NCBI GenBank assembly: GCA_020746875.1
Contig: JAGTJL010000007.1
Coordinates: forward strand, 744,001-808,000
Origin: Rhexocercosporidium sp. MPI-PUGE-AT-0058
Lineage: Eukaryota; Ascomycota; Leotiomycetes; Helotiales
DNA: 64,000 bases
Reading direction: 5' to 3'
Shown piece by piece: positions 35,172 to 45,922 of this stretch. A model generated the notes under the pieces. It did no database searches. It was given only the letters and a program-made list of their open reading frames with translations, and was not told the origin of the DNA. Positions within the stretch are counted from its first letter, which is position 1. Each line of letters starts with the position of its first letter. Position numbers and translations under genes: made by a program.

Positions 35172-35769
35172 GGTGTCGATGTGAATTGGAAAGGAAAGGT
35201 CGAATTTTCCTGCTGCGATAAAGAATGACCGCAAACAAGCACAACAAAGAAAAGTAAACGATGCCAAAGAAGATAACTTTTTTACAAATCTTCGATGGCG
35301 AGGGAAAATGACGCGATATATTTTAATCCATGTTAATTCTCTAGGAACCAATCGCTAACATTGCTAGTCATGCAAAAACTGGGGCGATACAGCTATCCAC
35401 AGAAACACCATGCATCCCTGGATTAAAAACAGATGAGGAATTCTGGCAGTCGTAACACCCCGCGTTTTGGGATTTATATTTTACGCAGACTCGAGCAAGA
35501 TACGCCATGTATGAAGATACTTTGACAGTGTAGTTTGGCGTTTGGTGCGCCTTGGATATCTACTGAACTTTCTTGAAATTTAGGATCTACTTCTATTTTG
35601 CATACAATGACCCGACAGATATCGAGATGCCTGACAGGTGATCAGCTCCAAGGCTTAGGTCTATTGTGGTGGCCTTGTTATGCGAAACTGGGAGAACCGG
35701 GAGCGTTGCACCAAGCTCTACAAATCAACATGCGTGGAGGCAGCCCCCCGAAACCCAAGGCACTTGGCC
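35172..35769. other. intergenic, promoter of the sulfide oxidoreductase gene
   Basis: No gene is supported. The region ends at the target-site duplication of the hAT transposon. Confidence 0.45.
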
Positions 35770-35777
35770 ACCTTTGG
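35770..35777 (+). repeat. hAT target-site duplication, left copy
   Basis: Eight bases (ACCTTTGG) directly before the left inverted end. The identical eight bases stand directly after the right end at 38728-38735. Confidence 0.85.
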
Positions 35778-38727
35778 CAGTGTGGTCGATAGTTTTCTCG
35801 TTTTGGGCAAAACGGGAACGAACGGCCGTTCGTTTATGCTAACCCGAAACGGACTGGCGTCCGTTTTAGCGGCTCAAGACGGCCGTTGGTTGGTTAGATC
35901 TTCAACGGAACGGGGTAGTTTTAACCCGTTTTGGTATAGTTCCCGCAAAGCCTCCCGCGATTAATGCTATACCTTCTCTTACGAAAACCTTAAGGAATAA
36001 GAAAGATATCTAAGTATAAACCTTCATTAAACCTCAACATAAGTATATAAAATTGAGTTTGAATTCAAGCCATAATATAGATCTTTTATTTGGCGTATTA
36101 TTTGTAATTTTCCGCTTTATGGTTGTGGAGAAAAATAGGATTGAAGTTGAGTTACTCCTGACGCGATTCTTTTGAAGATATATAGCCTGCGGAACTACTA
36201 AAATGTCTTCCTCAACTCAACGTCGACGTGCAAATAATAATACTAATAGCTCCAGAGGCCTGTTAACTTCCAGAAGACGTGGAGGCCGTTAAGTGCATCT
36301 AAATTTCGCTCCGCTACTTGCAAAAGACGATGTAACACTTCCAGTTCCCGTTGATTTGGACCCGACAACTCGCAGAGCACTCTCAGAGCCTTCTAGCCCT
36401 CCAGAACCTTTAATAAAAGGCCTTAAACGCTGGGCTTGGGTATTTCAGTATATGCCGAGTGAGAATATCAACGAACGATACTACGATGAGGCTATAGGCA
36501 AGGAAATATGGCGCTGTGGCTATTGTGGAAAGGCGTATCGCATAAATAGTGGCATAAGGTCTGCGGAGGACCATTTAGTTACCTATGGACTAAAGAAAGG
36601 TGACCCTCGAGGTACAGCTATTACTTATAGCGATTTTACACGTCAACAGCCTCTTACAGCTATTTTTAAACGTTAATTCGAGATAGGGGAAGAGTCTCGA
36701 TTCAAGCGGCGCAATATGGGGTCAATTAACGGCAATTCCATCGATCCAGACAGGCTAGAGCTTCTTTATACTAGGTATAATAGGCATTCTCACCTGTTTT
36801 TAATACTAACTCTCTGCAGATTCATCTCAGTTTGCTCTCAACCTTTACGACTCGTTGAAAGATAAGAATTCCGCGAACTCCTCGAATACCTTAACTCTGA
36901 TATTACGTGCTGGCTCCCTCGGTCTCACTTTACAATTAGTATATGGGTTAAACGGCAATTCAAAGCTCATAAGGTAAGAGTCAAACATAACGTCAAGGAA
37001 GCTCTATTAAAGATACACGTCTCCTGCGATATATGGACTTTAACAAATGGCCTCCTAATACTTATAGTTATCTTCCATTACGTCGGAGCTAACGGAAAAG
37101 TAAGGAGAACTATAGCAAGGATAAGAGAGGTCTCTAGTAATAAAACAAGGGAGAATCTAGCTATTGTAATTATAAAGATAATCAAAGATTAGGAGGTTCA
37201 AGAGATATTAGGATATTTTATGATGAATAACGCGGCAGATAACGACGTTATAATAAGATATCTTGCACTTGGTATATTTACTGTTTTCTTCACGGCTTTT
37301 ACTAATAATTTGAGTAAGATCTCCGTGAATCCTTTAGCATTCGATACGACCCTGTTTCTCATAGATTACGCTGTGCCGGCCATATTATCAACCTCTTTGC
37401 GAAAGCCTTCTTATTTGTTACCGACGACGAGACTATCGAATCTGCAGACGACGAAAAGGTAACAAATCGGTGATTACAATAGATTATAGAATAAATAAGG
37501 GAATGGCGTTAAAAGAGACCTCTTAGGAAGCTTTATAATTTCGTCGTTTTCGTTCAACGCAGCACTCTACGTTTACAAAAGTTCCTCACTTTATCTGGAA
37601 ATCGTCACTTATATAAAGATAACTCAACGCGTTGGAATTCTTGGTTTATGATACTAGAGGTTGCGCTCTTATTATAAGACGCGATTAAAAAGTATTTTAC
37701 AACTTATGGAGAGGCAGAGATTGAACGGGATCGCTTAGACACGGAAGAATAGAGGATTTTAGGTAAGATTAAGAGCTTTCTAGGTGTCCTTAAGTTATCC
37801 ACTAAGTCTCTTGAAGGCTACGGAGCTTCTCTCGATCGAGTTCTCCCTTTAATGGACTTTATACTTGCTTACTTTAAGAAGGCAAAAGAGAAGTATAAAG
37901 ATGACGTTAAGATATCTGCTATAGTTAATTCGGGGTGGCAGAAGATGGACAAATATTACGGCAAAAGCGACGAATCTCCAGCCTACGCCGCGGCTCTCTT
38001 ATTAAATCCCGCACGCAAATAGTCGTATATTAAGTAATTCTGGAGGCTTTCTTGGCAAGAGAAGGCAAAAGCAAGCGTCAAGAAGCTCTGAGAGAACGAA
38101 TACAAGCCAGAATCGACTATTCCGACTGCTCCGGCGCTTCATACACCTTCTAATAACGAGTTCGAGCTCTAGCTGCGTCGAATCGATACGCCGACGTCTG
38201 TTATAGACGAATATGACCAATATTGCAAGACGGAGTGTGTTTACGGCTATAACGACGCTCTTGATTGGTGGCTTAAGCCTGCGCAACGGAAATCCTTCCC
38301 AAACCTCTCTCGAATGGCTCTTGATATACTCTCTCTTCCGGCAATATCCTCTGATCCAGAACGCGCGTTTTCTGCGGCAAAAATCACTTTTTCGGATCGT
38401 CGGAATAAGATAGGCATACAAATGATTGAATATTTGGAGTGCTTGAAGTCGTGGACCGGTTCAATTGAGTGGGAGCTTGAAGTGAGAGATATGGAGGTTC
38501 AACAGAATACTATTCTAAAGGGGCCGGGTGTTGAAGAAGCAATTGGAGACGTAGTAAAGGCAATTTTATAGGTACGTTTGTCCGTCCGTTCTTAGCAACG
38601 ACCCCGTTACGTTCGTTTGGATGCTTACAAAACGCACTGTAGTTCGTTCTTAGCTTTAGAAACGTCAGTTAGTTCAAGAGCCTCAAAACTACCCCGTTGA
38701 ACGACCGTTCAACTATCGACTACATTG
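35778..38727 (+). mobile_element. hAT-superfamily DNA transposon, complete but inactivated (2950 bp)
   Basis: The ends are inverted repeats: the left begins CAGTGTGGTCGATAGTT and the right, read on the other strand, CAATGTAGTCGATAGTT (15 of 17 match). A perfect 8-bp target-site duplication, the hallmark of hAT elements, flanks it. Subterminal regions are rich in short CCGTT/AACGG motifs, as expected for transposase binding. Inside are transposase remnants with the hAT C-terminal dimerisation domain. The element is A/T-richer than its neighbours and full of stops where Gln or Trp codons are expected (TAA, TAG), which suits RIP. It sits between the sulfide oxidoreductase gene and the bANK regulator. 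Confidence 0.85.
36203..38571 (+). pseudogene. hAT transposase, decayed
   Basis: It starts at an ATG (36203) with an Arg/Asn-rich N-terminus and is soon interrupted by TAA (about 36290). The frame goes on with a BED-like zinc-finger region (WRCGYCGKAYR...AEDHL, about 36510-36590) and meets further stops at about 36674 and later. Residual segments end in the conserved hAT dimerisation block (LDILSLPAISSDPERAFS...ECLKSW, 38314-38460). Many stops sit where a single C-to-T or G-to-A change would restore sense. It is not expected to be functional. Confidence 0.75.
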
Positions 38728-38735
38728 ACCTTTGG
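38728..38735 (+). repeat. hAT target-site duplication, right copy
   Basis: Eight bases ACCTTTGG, identical to 35770-35777, immediately outside the right inverted end. Confidence 0.85.
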
Positions 38736-38951
38736 CTTTATCAGCTGAGATAAAGTAGAAGGGTGTGGAATGGTGAGCATTCAATAACGGTGATTGATGA
38801 GAGGCCCAGCTCTGATACCTTTTCTGAGATAAGACTGCCTCAAATTTCAAAAAGCCAAGATTTTTGTATGATTTTTGTAATCACCAGCGAGGTTTCAAAC
38901 TTTCTTTGGGTCCTGCACCGAGAATGTTCCCACTGTGCTATTTTCCATAGT

Positions 38952-39847
38952 TTATCGCTCTTCAACTTCGAGTACTGCGACAGCAACTCTCGCGTTTGCA
39001 TCTGCCCCATTTTCTAATAACGTCTTGACCGAAGTCTCGTGTCCTCTGCTGACAGCCTCAAACAATGGAGTATGCCCCTGAATGTTCTTAGCTTCCACTT
39101 CCGCTCCAGCTTCTAGTAGAGCTATGATCGTTGTCGAGTGCCCTTGAGCAGCTGCCAAATGCAGTGGTGTCTGACCAGAGCCATCTTTGGCTGAAATGTC
39201 CACTCCAGATTCTGACAGGATACGAACTATGGTATAATACCCCTTCTCAGCAGCTATGTGCATTACTGTAGAACCAGAGGTGGGTATCACAGGAGGTAAA
39301 TCCTGTAGATATGTCAGTCAAGTTAATGGAAAGCATTTCATGGAAGGATCTCAATACCAAAATTGTCTCCAGAGGTGAAAGTAAGGCAAGCCCACTTTGA
39401 ACGCGACAAGGCGAGCCAATTGAAGTCCAGTCTGAAGACAAGTTAGCAAGAAGACATCTCTTCATTCAAAAGGAAAGATTTTCGCGAACCGTAATTTGTT
39501 GGTGAAGAGCATTCTAGTGCTACAAGTGCATCTCCGACATGGCAAGTCATATCCACCCCATCTTCCGCATCATGGTTTCCGTACGCGCATGTGATATCCA
39601 GGCTGCTCAACACATTTTCTGAAGTCTGTCTGGTTTCCAGTTGCCTCTCAGCCATCTTGAGCCTTCGCTTGATGTTCTCGCGGTATCGTCGTTGCGCTTC
39701 CCGATTCTGGACCTTTCTGCGCTCCATAGTCTTGGAGCTGAAATTGACGAAAGATTTTGCAGTCGAAATTGCAGCAACAATAGGTACTGTTGCTTTGAAA
39801 GCTTCTTGGTTTTCAAGAAAGGGATTTTCCTCTACATGTAGTGGCAT
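38952..39847 (-). CDS. bZIP-basic-region plus ankyrin-repeat (bANK) transcription regulator
   Basis: Exons 39847-39490, 39431-39358 and 39302-38952 join in frame to 260 residues. A bZIP-type basic region lies at about residues 42-62 (RRKVQNREAQRRYRENIKRR), with no clear leucine heptads after it. At least three ankyrin repeats fill the C-terminal half (TVMHIAAEKGYYTIVRIL, TPLHLAAAQGHSTTIIALLE, TPLFEAVSRGHETSVKTLLE). This combination, basic region without a zipper plus ankyrins, defines bANK factors such as ToxE (HC-toxin) and Aps2 (apicidin), pathway-specific regulators of peptide toxin clusters. Lying 1.4 kb from the precursor gene and in the same orientation, it is the likely cluster regulator (inference). 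The donor of the first intron (GTTCGC) is weak. The gene ends 216 bp from the hAT element. Confidence 0.75.
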
Positions 39848-41237
39848 TATGTGTCTTTCATATTTGTCAAATCTTCCGAGTCAGACTTGTCGCTTGCCGC
39901 CCGCGACATTGAAGCGGCAAACCCGCCACTTCGTCCACTCTAGCGGACACCACACCTCCAATACCGTTCTGACATGATGCGTATCTCCGGTGGGATGGGA
40001 CTAATTTGGCGGTCACTATGAAAAGGTGGATGTACGTAGCGCAACCTTAGATTCAATTTCAACCAAACTAGCGTCCGGAGATGATTCATTTCAGTCATGC
40101 TGTTAGTAGCCGAAAGATTCCTATCTGGGTGATGGACGGTTCTGGGCTTCCTAACTGAGAATTGTAAATCATTGGGTGATGTGGGGTTTCAAAAAGCAGG
40201 TGGCATACGCCTATGGTTAGTAGTAGGTGGTGATTCGGCCATTGAGGCAATATTGCAAGCTCTATCCGCCCTCATAATGAGAATACGATGCAGCGGTGAG
40301 CTTACCGCCGCATTTCTGTCTACAGTCTAGATCATTGAGCGGTCATTCACAGATACATTTACTCGGGAATGCAAGGCAACTTCGATCGGTGGTACAGAAG
40401 GGTTCGTTATCGGAGGGAAAATGTATTGTTTTGGCTCGCATATATACTCGCTTAACTTTTGCGTGTGGTAGATGACCGAACTCGGAGTAGGTAGACCTAT
40501 TATATTGTCTATCTTATTCAAGAACACCTCTCATGGAGAATCAATTCGAAAGTCTTGTTGACATATGTCTGTGGACACCGGAACTGCCATGTCTAGATTC
40601 AGATGGACCGTGGCACAGGAGCATCACCTGCGTTGGATCTGCCGTGACACCATGCCACACCGCCATGCTAACAGCGAGCCTACGAAGAAAATTTTGATTC
40701 CGCTATTTCATTGCCGACATATGCCGTGCTTCTTGTTCACGAGGGATGCAGTTCATTTTCCGCACCAAATACGGCTGCAGGCATGAGATCGATTCGGACA
40801 GACATTCCTGGAGATGCTGAATCATACGACCTTGGCTTGATAGCTCAGATTATGATTTTAAAATATTACGTTGCTCTCAATTGCCGGGAATGGGGCGAGT
40901 CGTCACATTTGATCGTAGCGAGATTTAGGTATGCAAGAGCTGCAATTTCTGTTTTGAGCTTTTCGAAAAATCAGATGAACACTAATTACCATCCCAACCA
41001 CTCTTCAGCCCGGTGGCAATTTCCCATTTCAAAGTTTTCCATGTCCATATGATCAGTCTCGGGGTGGACCGAAACTGAGACGAAGAATATACCTTATGTA
41101 GGCTGTCAGCTCGTGTCTCATTTTTGGTCAAAGAAGTGGTATTTTCAAACTGCCACCACTCCCTCATGCGTGCTCAAGGAATTTGATGATGCCAAGATTA
41201 TAGATGACCTACTGTCTTCACATAGAGACCATGGTGT
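39848..41237. other. intergenic, no gene seen
   Basis: Region between the bANK gene and the 3' end of the precursor gene. It contains the bANK promoter. Several frames of 60-110 codons lack protein-like features. Confidence 0.45.
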
Positions 41238-42076
41238 TCAACCACAGTAGTTGCCAAGGGCTTGGTCAGAAGCGGACATGTCTCTCGCGGTCATACCGCA
41301 GTAGTTTCCAAGAAGCTGGTCAACAGAGTCAGCACGCTTAGCTTTGGACTCCGCACTGCGCTCGTAGTAGTTCCCGAGTGCTTCGTCGCCACCAAATTCG
41401 TCCTCGACCTCGTAGTAATTTCCGAGAGCTTGATCACCACCAGACTCAGATCGTTTGTGGGCGGAATCGGCTTTTCTCTGCTCGTAGTAGTTCCCAAGAG
41501 CTTGATCAGCTGCAGCGTCAGATCTCTTATTGATGGAATCGGCTGCGTGTTGTTCATAATAGTTTCCCAGAGCCTGATCAGAAGTAGATTCAAACCGCTT
41601 GTGAATAGAATTAGCGGCTCGTTGTTCATAGTAGTTTCCAAGTGCCCTAGTCGAAGAATCAGTACGCAACTTTCCTCGGCGTCTCTCGCAGGGGTGCAGC
41701 GATGCGATTTTTGTTGAAAGCCATCATGAAAAGACATTTTTTTGGTGAAACAGAACTCACGTATCCGAAGCAAACTTCCCTTGCTTCCCCAATGCGGACT
41801 CAGAGGCCCGCTCATAGTAGCTTCCAAGTGTCGAGTCACTGGCAGATTTCTCTCGCTTGCCAAGAGTCGAGACAGCATTCCGTTCATAGTAGTTGCCGAG
41901 TGCCGTGTCTCCGACTGTCTCTATTCGCTTGACGTTGACGCCGCAGGTTGCCAGCTGGGGATCTTTCGGTCTCTAATTAGTGACCGGGAGATCACATGTT
42001 TCTAGAAGGTGAACCTACTAGCGAGGGGAAGGGCGACGGCTGAGCTTATAATCGCGGTAAGGAGTTGGTAACGCAT
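41238..42076 (-). CDS. Kex2-processed repeat precursor of a dikaritin-like RiPP
   Basis: Exons 42076-42019, 41962-41761 and 41646-41238 join in frame to 222 residues. A signal peptide covers about residues 1-19. The rest is nine imperfect repeats of about 16-24 residues, each carrying a core: LGNYY at 41-45, 89-93, 113-117, 137-141, 161-165 and 177-181, LGSYY at 65-69, LGNYC at 199-203 and 217-221. Lys-Arg (Kex2) sites occur at 31-32, 55-56, 103-104, 127-128, 151-152 and 190-191; a degenerate Lys-Gln stands at 79-80. This is the plan of UstA, PhomA and AprA precursors, whose tyrosine-bearing cores are excised and cyclised by UstYa oxidases. Three UstYa genes lie beside it. The frame at 41238-41669 alone misses the first two exons, and the antisense-offset frame at 41291-41887 is a shadow. 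Confidence 0.88.
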
Positions 42077-42538
42077 CTTGAACAAACTTCTGCTGTGTTT
42101 TGGAGGTTGATTGTGTGTTCAGAACTGAATATGTGTTATTTACAGCATTGTGGAGAGAATGCTGGGGTATTTATAATTCTCGATTTCCAACCATTCTTTA
42201 AGTTATCTTAGCTCATCCATTCATTTCCATTTTCTCGAGGTCATCAACTACTAAGATGTGCTTCGTAATGCTAACCCTCAGCGTAATCCGCATATCGATC
42301 ACATTGTACATTCATTTTTATGCTAGTACAATGCGTCAGCTAGTGTGTCGCAGCTTAGCTAAGTGTCACAAGTATTTTCGAAGACGGGCGAGGACGACAT
42401 GCGAGTCTGCTACTGAATTCGAACTCATCCTACCATCTCAAACTTGTCCCGCGTCCTATTCTTCAATGTCAATTTTTGTGTCATTTTTTCCAGGTTTCGA
42501 CGGTGCTTTCTACAATTATTGATTGCCGAAACAGAAAA
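42077..42538. promoter_or_regulatory. divergent promoter of precursor and first UstYa gene
   Basis: 462 bp separate the two ATGs. The region includes a TATA-like stretch (TATTTATAATT, about 42167) upstream of the precursor. Co-expression of substrate and modifying enzyme from one spacer is plausible. I saw no certain bANK-type binding site. Confidence 0.4.
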
Positions 42539-43712
42539 ATGGAGCCCATTTACGCCGACATTGCTTGCGAAGACAGCTTTGACGGGCAACATGCAGGTGA
42601 CGAAGCGAAACTCCTTACCAGCTACAACGATCCAACCCGAGTTAAATCGAGAAGAATCTCACCGAAAACCCTATTGAACTGGCTTACAAGAAGACTGGGA
42701 AATCGAGATAAGTTAAGAGGAGAATGGGCACGTCTTCAACAATTGCGGAGTTCTTTGCTCGAAAACCCAGTGATCCTTCACTTCACGCTAGTCCTAACGT
42801 ACTCCATTCTATGTTTCGTCGTTATCCACCATTCACGAGAATTACAGGGCTGTCCCGCCGTGATATATAGTAGGTCACTCTTAAGATCTCCTTAATATTA
42901 CATAGACCGAGTTTAATATCTCACAGCTCCAGCTCAGGAAGCCGTCTCACGTGAGGCAAAAGTATTGAGCGTGAAGATAAACCAGACCTCCAACATTTTC
43001 AACGCGGAGCCCTCGCCAGAAGTAGACGATGCTTGGGCTTCGCTTTTTCGCTGTAAGTTAACACCGAGTACTTCAATTGTGTTTTTCTCTGACCTGTGGC
43101 AGATGCAAATATAAGAGTCACCAAGGATGAGATAGAGCGGACTGGAAGACCTTCAGTTGAGCTGAATGACGGTTCTGGGGATTCTTTTGGTACACTTGGT
43201 GAGTGAAATTTGGATGTGAGAGAAGTGAGCAACTGGCTGAATTGAAATATAGATGTCTACCACCAGCTGCATTGTTTGGTGAGTACATTATAATTGAATT
43301 TCGATTCTTTCCCGCTGACTCCAGTGTTCAGAAATACATCCGGCAATACGTCCACCAAGACTACTACAAAGTCAGAGACACGAACGTCCCAGTGAAAGAA
43401 CACGTCAGTAAGTACTCTAGAATCTCCTCGGCCAGCTGTGGAAAGGATTTAACACACCCAGACCACTGCATCGAGATGCTCCGCCAAGTCGTGATGTGCA
43501 AAGCAGACACGGCACTGATGACCTATGAGTGGCTTTCGGATTTTCCTGGTCCGTGGCCAAACTTTGGGATCCAGCACGAATGCGTCAATTGGGAGAAGAT
43601 CGATAATTGGTCGAAGGAGAGGTCTATTGACATCTTTGATCCGAAGTACTTGCATCACCCTAAGTTTGGTAGGTCTTTCGATGTGAACCTTGATGAAGAT
43701 GGCTGGAAGTGA
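42539..43712 (+). CDS. UstYa-family (DUF3328) oxidase 1
   Basis: Six exons join in frame to 301 residues: 42539-42869, 42927-43052, 43103-43198, 43253-43278 (a 26-bp microexon), 43332-43407 and 43462-43712. The N-terminus is cytosolic and basic, with one transmembrane helix at about 77-97. The luminal domain has both family signatures: YHQLHCLKYIR (His188, His191, Cys192) and EHVNHCIEMLRQ (His217, His220, Cys221), and a late Cys in FGIQHECVNW. UstYa proteins are copper-dependent membrane oxidases that form ether or C-C cross-links on core-peptide tyrosines in ustiloxin, phomopsin and asperipin synthesis. It is divergent from the precursor gene, which strongly suggests it acts on that peptide. 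The intron positions are my reconstruction; the microexon encodes the first motif. Confidence 0.85.
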
Positions 43713-44422
43713 CTGTTGTTGCAGGATTTTCGTATCATAATGCCAGAGGAGATAATATGGGTTGATGCGCTCTAGTTATTTCTTCGTAAAATGTCGATTA
43801 TTGGCAATTAAAGCTACGCAATATAAAAATACCAAGTAAGGATCATTTGTTGACTTCAACCATATCTATGAATATTGCGGCTTTTCCTCGAAGGATCAAA
43901 AACATCAATCAAGTGACGCTACTACATCTTTTATTTAAAAAAAATATATTCTGAGAGATTTTAGATCCTTAAATTCGGCCAAGTGAGCCGAAAGTTTAGG
44001 TCTCTTCAATTTGGAAGCACAAACCGCGGGCAGCAAATTTGATTATTGTGCCCTGTTCGCCCCCATGGGTGTGCCAGATTATATTTGCGTGCTGCTTATA
44101 GCTATAATTATAATTAGAGATGTTCTAAACTCGGAGGGTCTGTCCGATAGTCATCGTTGTAGAGAAAATTAAGATAAAGTGCAAAATGAGACCGCAATAT
44201 ATGATCATTCGTGGAGAGTATCATATGTCTTAAAAAGTTTGAAGGTGGATAAGCACAACATGATGGGCGAACCGCCAATGAAGCAGAAATTTTAGTCATC
44301 AATTTCATTTCATTGCTTATACATTGAGTATATCTTCTCTGACACTAACCACGTCTTTCTAAGAGGCAGCTTCAAAATGGAGCCACAACAGGCCAAACCA
44401 AATACCTCGCGCGATGAAAGAG
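43713..44422. other. convergent spacer, A/T-rich, no gene seen
   Basis: 3' regions of the first and second UstYa genes. There is an A-run at about 43940 and generally low GC. No coding signal. Confidence 0.5.
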
Positions 44423-45177
44423 TCAACGGTCATGTATATGTGCTCCATCATCTTCAGACCTCGATTCAGTGTTTATATTTGACCCATGAGACGCCAAAGA
44501 TCTCTCATATAACCTTGAAGGATCTCGGCACTGATGCGGCACCATCCCATTCGTCGTTGGCAAACCACCTTCAGGGCCCGCTATCGAAGGCTCAAGCGAG
44601 CCGTCCGCGAAGCAGTGAAATACCTAGGCAGAATCACCTGTATCAGCTCCGGTTCTAGAAAATTTGTCGCTTTGTCATTAAATATGGGGATGTGTACCTG
44701 ACGGAAGTAATCCAAACAATGCAAAGTATGCTTCAAGTCAAGATGATGTCCATGCACCACCCCTCTCTTCATCCGTTTTCCTTTACCCCCATTCATCTCC
44801 GAATACAATCCCTGCAAATGGCTCCTAAAGATCTGGAGGCAGTGAAGTTGATGAAACATCCCAACACCGTAGACTTGCGAGTCGTCTCCCAACTCTTCCA
44901 ACACGAAACCTCCATTTGGCGTCACAAGGTCATTCCATAGATCGTCGGTTTTGGGATCGAGAGATTGGTAGGTAAAATTCGCTTCGAATGGCGTGAGAGT
45001 AGTGGCGCTTTCTGCGGATGTGGATATTGTATGGTAGGCTTTGGTGATGCTGCAATGAATTTGTTGTTGGAAGATGGCGATGAGGAGGCCAGAGATGGCG
45101 CTGGTGGTGAGGAGGATAAAGAGGACTTGGTAGGTGGTGTTTTTGGGTGTGTACCATGCTTTACTTTTGAGTGCCAT
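44423..45177 (-). CDS. UstYa-family (DUF3328) oxidase 2
   Basis: Exons 45177-44698 and 44623-44423 join in frame to 226 residues. There is a transmembrane helix at about 17-36 close to the N-terminus. The first motif is FHQLHCL (His109, His112, Cys113) and the second KHTLHCLDYFRQ (His150, His153, Cys154). The second exon adds the usual C-terminal block (FHCFADGSLEP... and PHQCRD), recovered only after removing a 74-bp intron; the unspliced frame ends in unrelated residues. It is probably a second cross-linking oxidase acting on the same precursor, since dikaritin clusters often hold several UstYa copies with non-redundant roles (family knowledge). Expression from the 45178-45922 spacer may be shared with the third copy. 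Confidence 0.82.
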
Positions 45178-45922
45178 TGGTGCTAGGATTCTGTAGATTG
45201 GTTGTCTGAATTGGGTAAGAAGGACTTTTGATTGAAGAAAATTAACTCGGAGCAATTGGAGTGAGATTGTTCGCAATGTTCGCTTGACTTGTTGTCGACA
45301 GTTTGCTACCAGATACCATGAGGAGCATAACGATAGCGCTTTTTGCAAGAAGCATGAAGAATGCACAGTAAGTTGACTTCAAAGATAATCTCTTAGCTGT
45401 CATTGGTATCCTCCAAAGCCTACAAGTCGCACAACTGTTGCAGCAATATCAACACATCGCTTAGTGATATCAGCTGAGTAAAATCTACATAAGTTACATA
45501 TCTTATATTACCTCGCCTCACCACAACAAATGATGTTGTGTAAAACAGGAAACTAGCAGTCGATTTGAAGATGTGCTCATGTGCTGTGATAGTAGGGGGT
45601 TAGATAAGCATAATGGGCCGGGCCCGGGGACATGTCCAGATGGGGCAGGTGTCCGAATGGAGGAGGTGGTTAGCCAAGAATGGGGATTGGTGCAAATGCC
45701 GGCTACCCTGCACAACCTCATGCTTAGATCCTCAGCAGTTCTTCCAGAAAGACTTGTGGGTGATGTTGTGAGCATTACCTGACCACCTGAAAACTCATGT
45801 CATGAGTATGGTGTAGTTTCGTCGATACCTAGACTCTTTGTAACAGTATTTGATATCTGTGGGATACATGACACGCAGTGCACAAACCACATCCACAAGA
45901 TCTCAATCATAGGGTCACAGTC
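45178..45922. promoter_or_regulatory. divergent promoter of second and third UstYa genes
   Basis: 745 bp between the two start codons, without a credible gene. Second head-to-head pair in the cluster. Confidence 0.4.

Noticed and set aside
41291..41887. 198-codon minus-strand frame overlapping the precursor gene
   Set aside because: It reads the repeats in the wrong frame. The frame with Lys-Arg sites and LGNYY cores, after splicing, begins with a signal peptide.
41940..42000. Near-match to the ToxE box in the first intron of the precursor gene
   Set aside because: One consensus base is wrong and it lies inside the gene; a single near-match in this much sequence is expected by chance.
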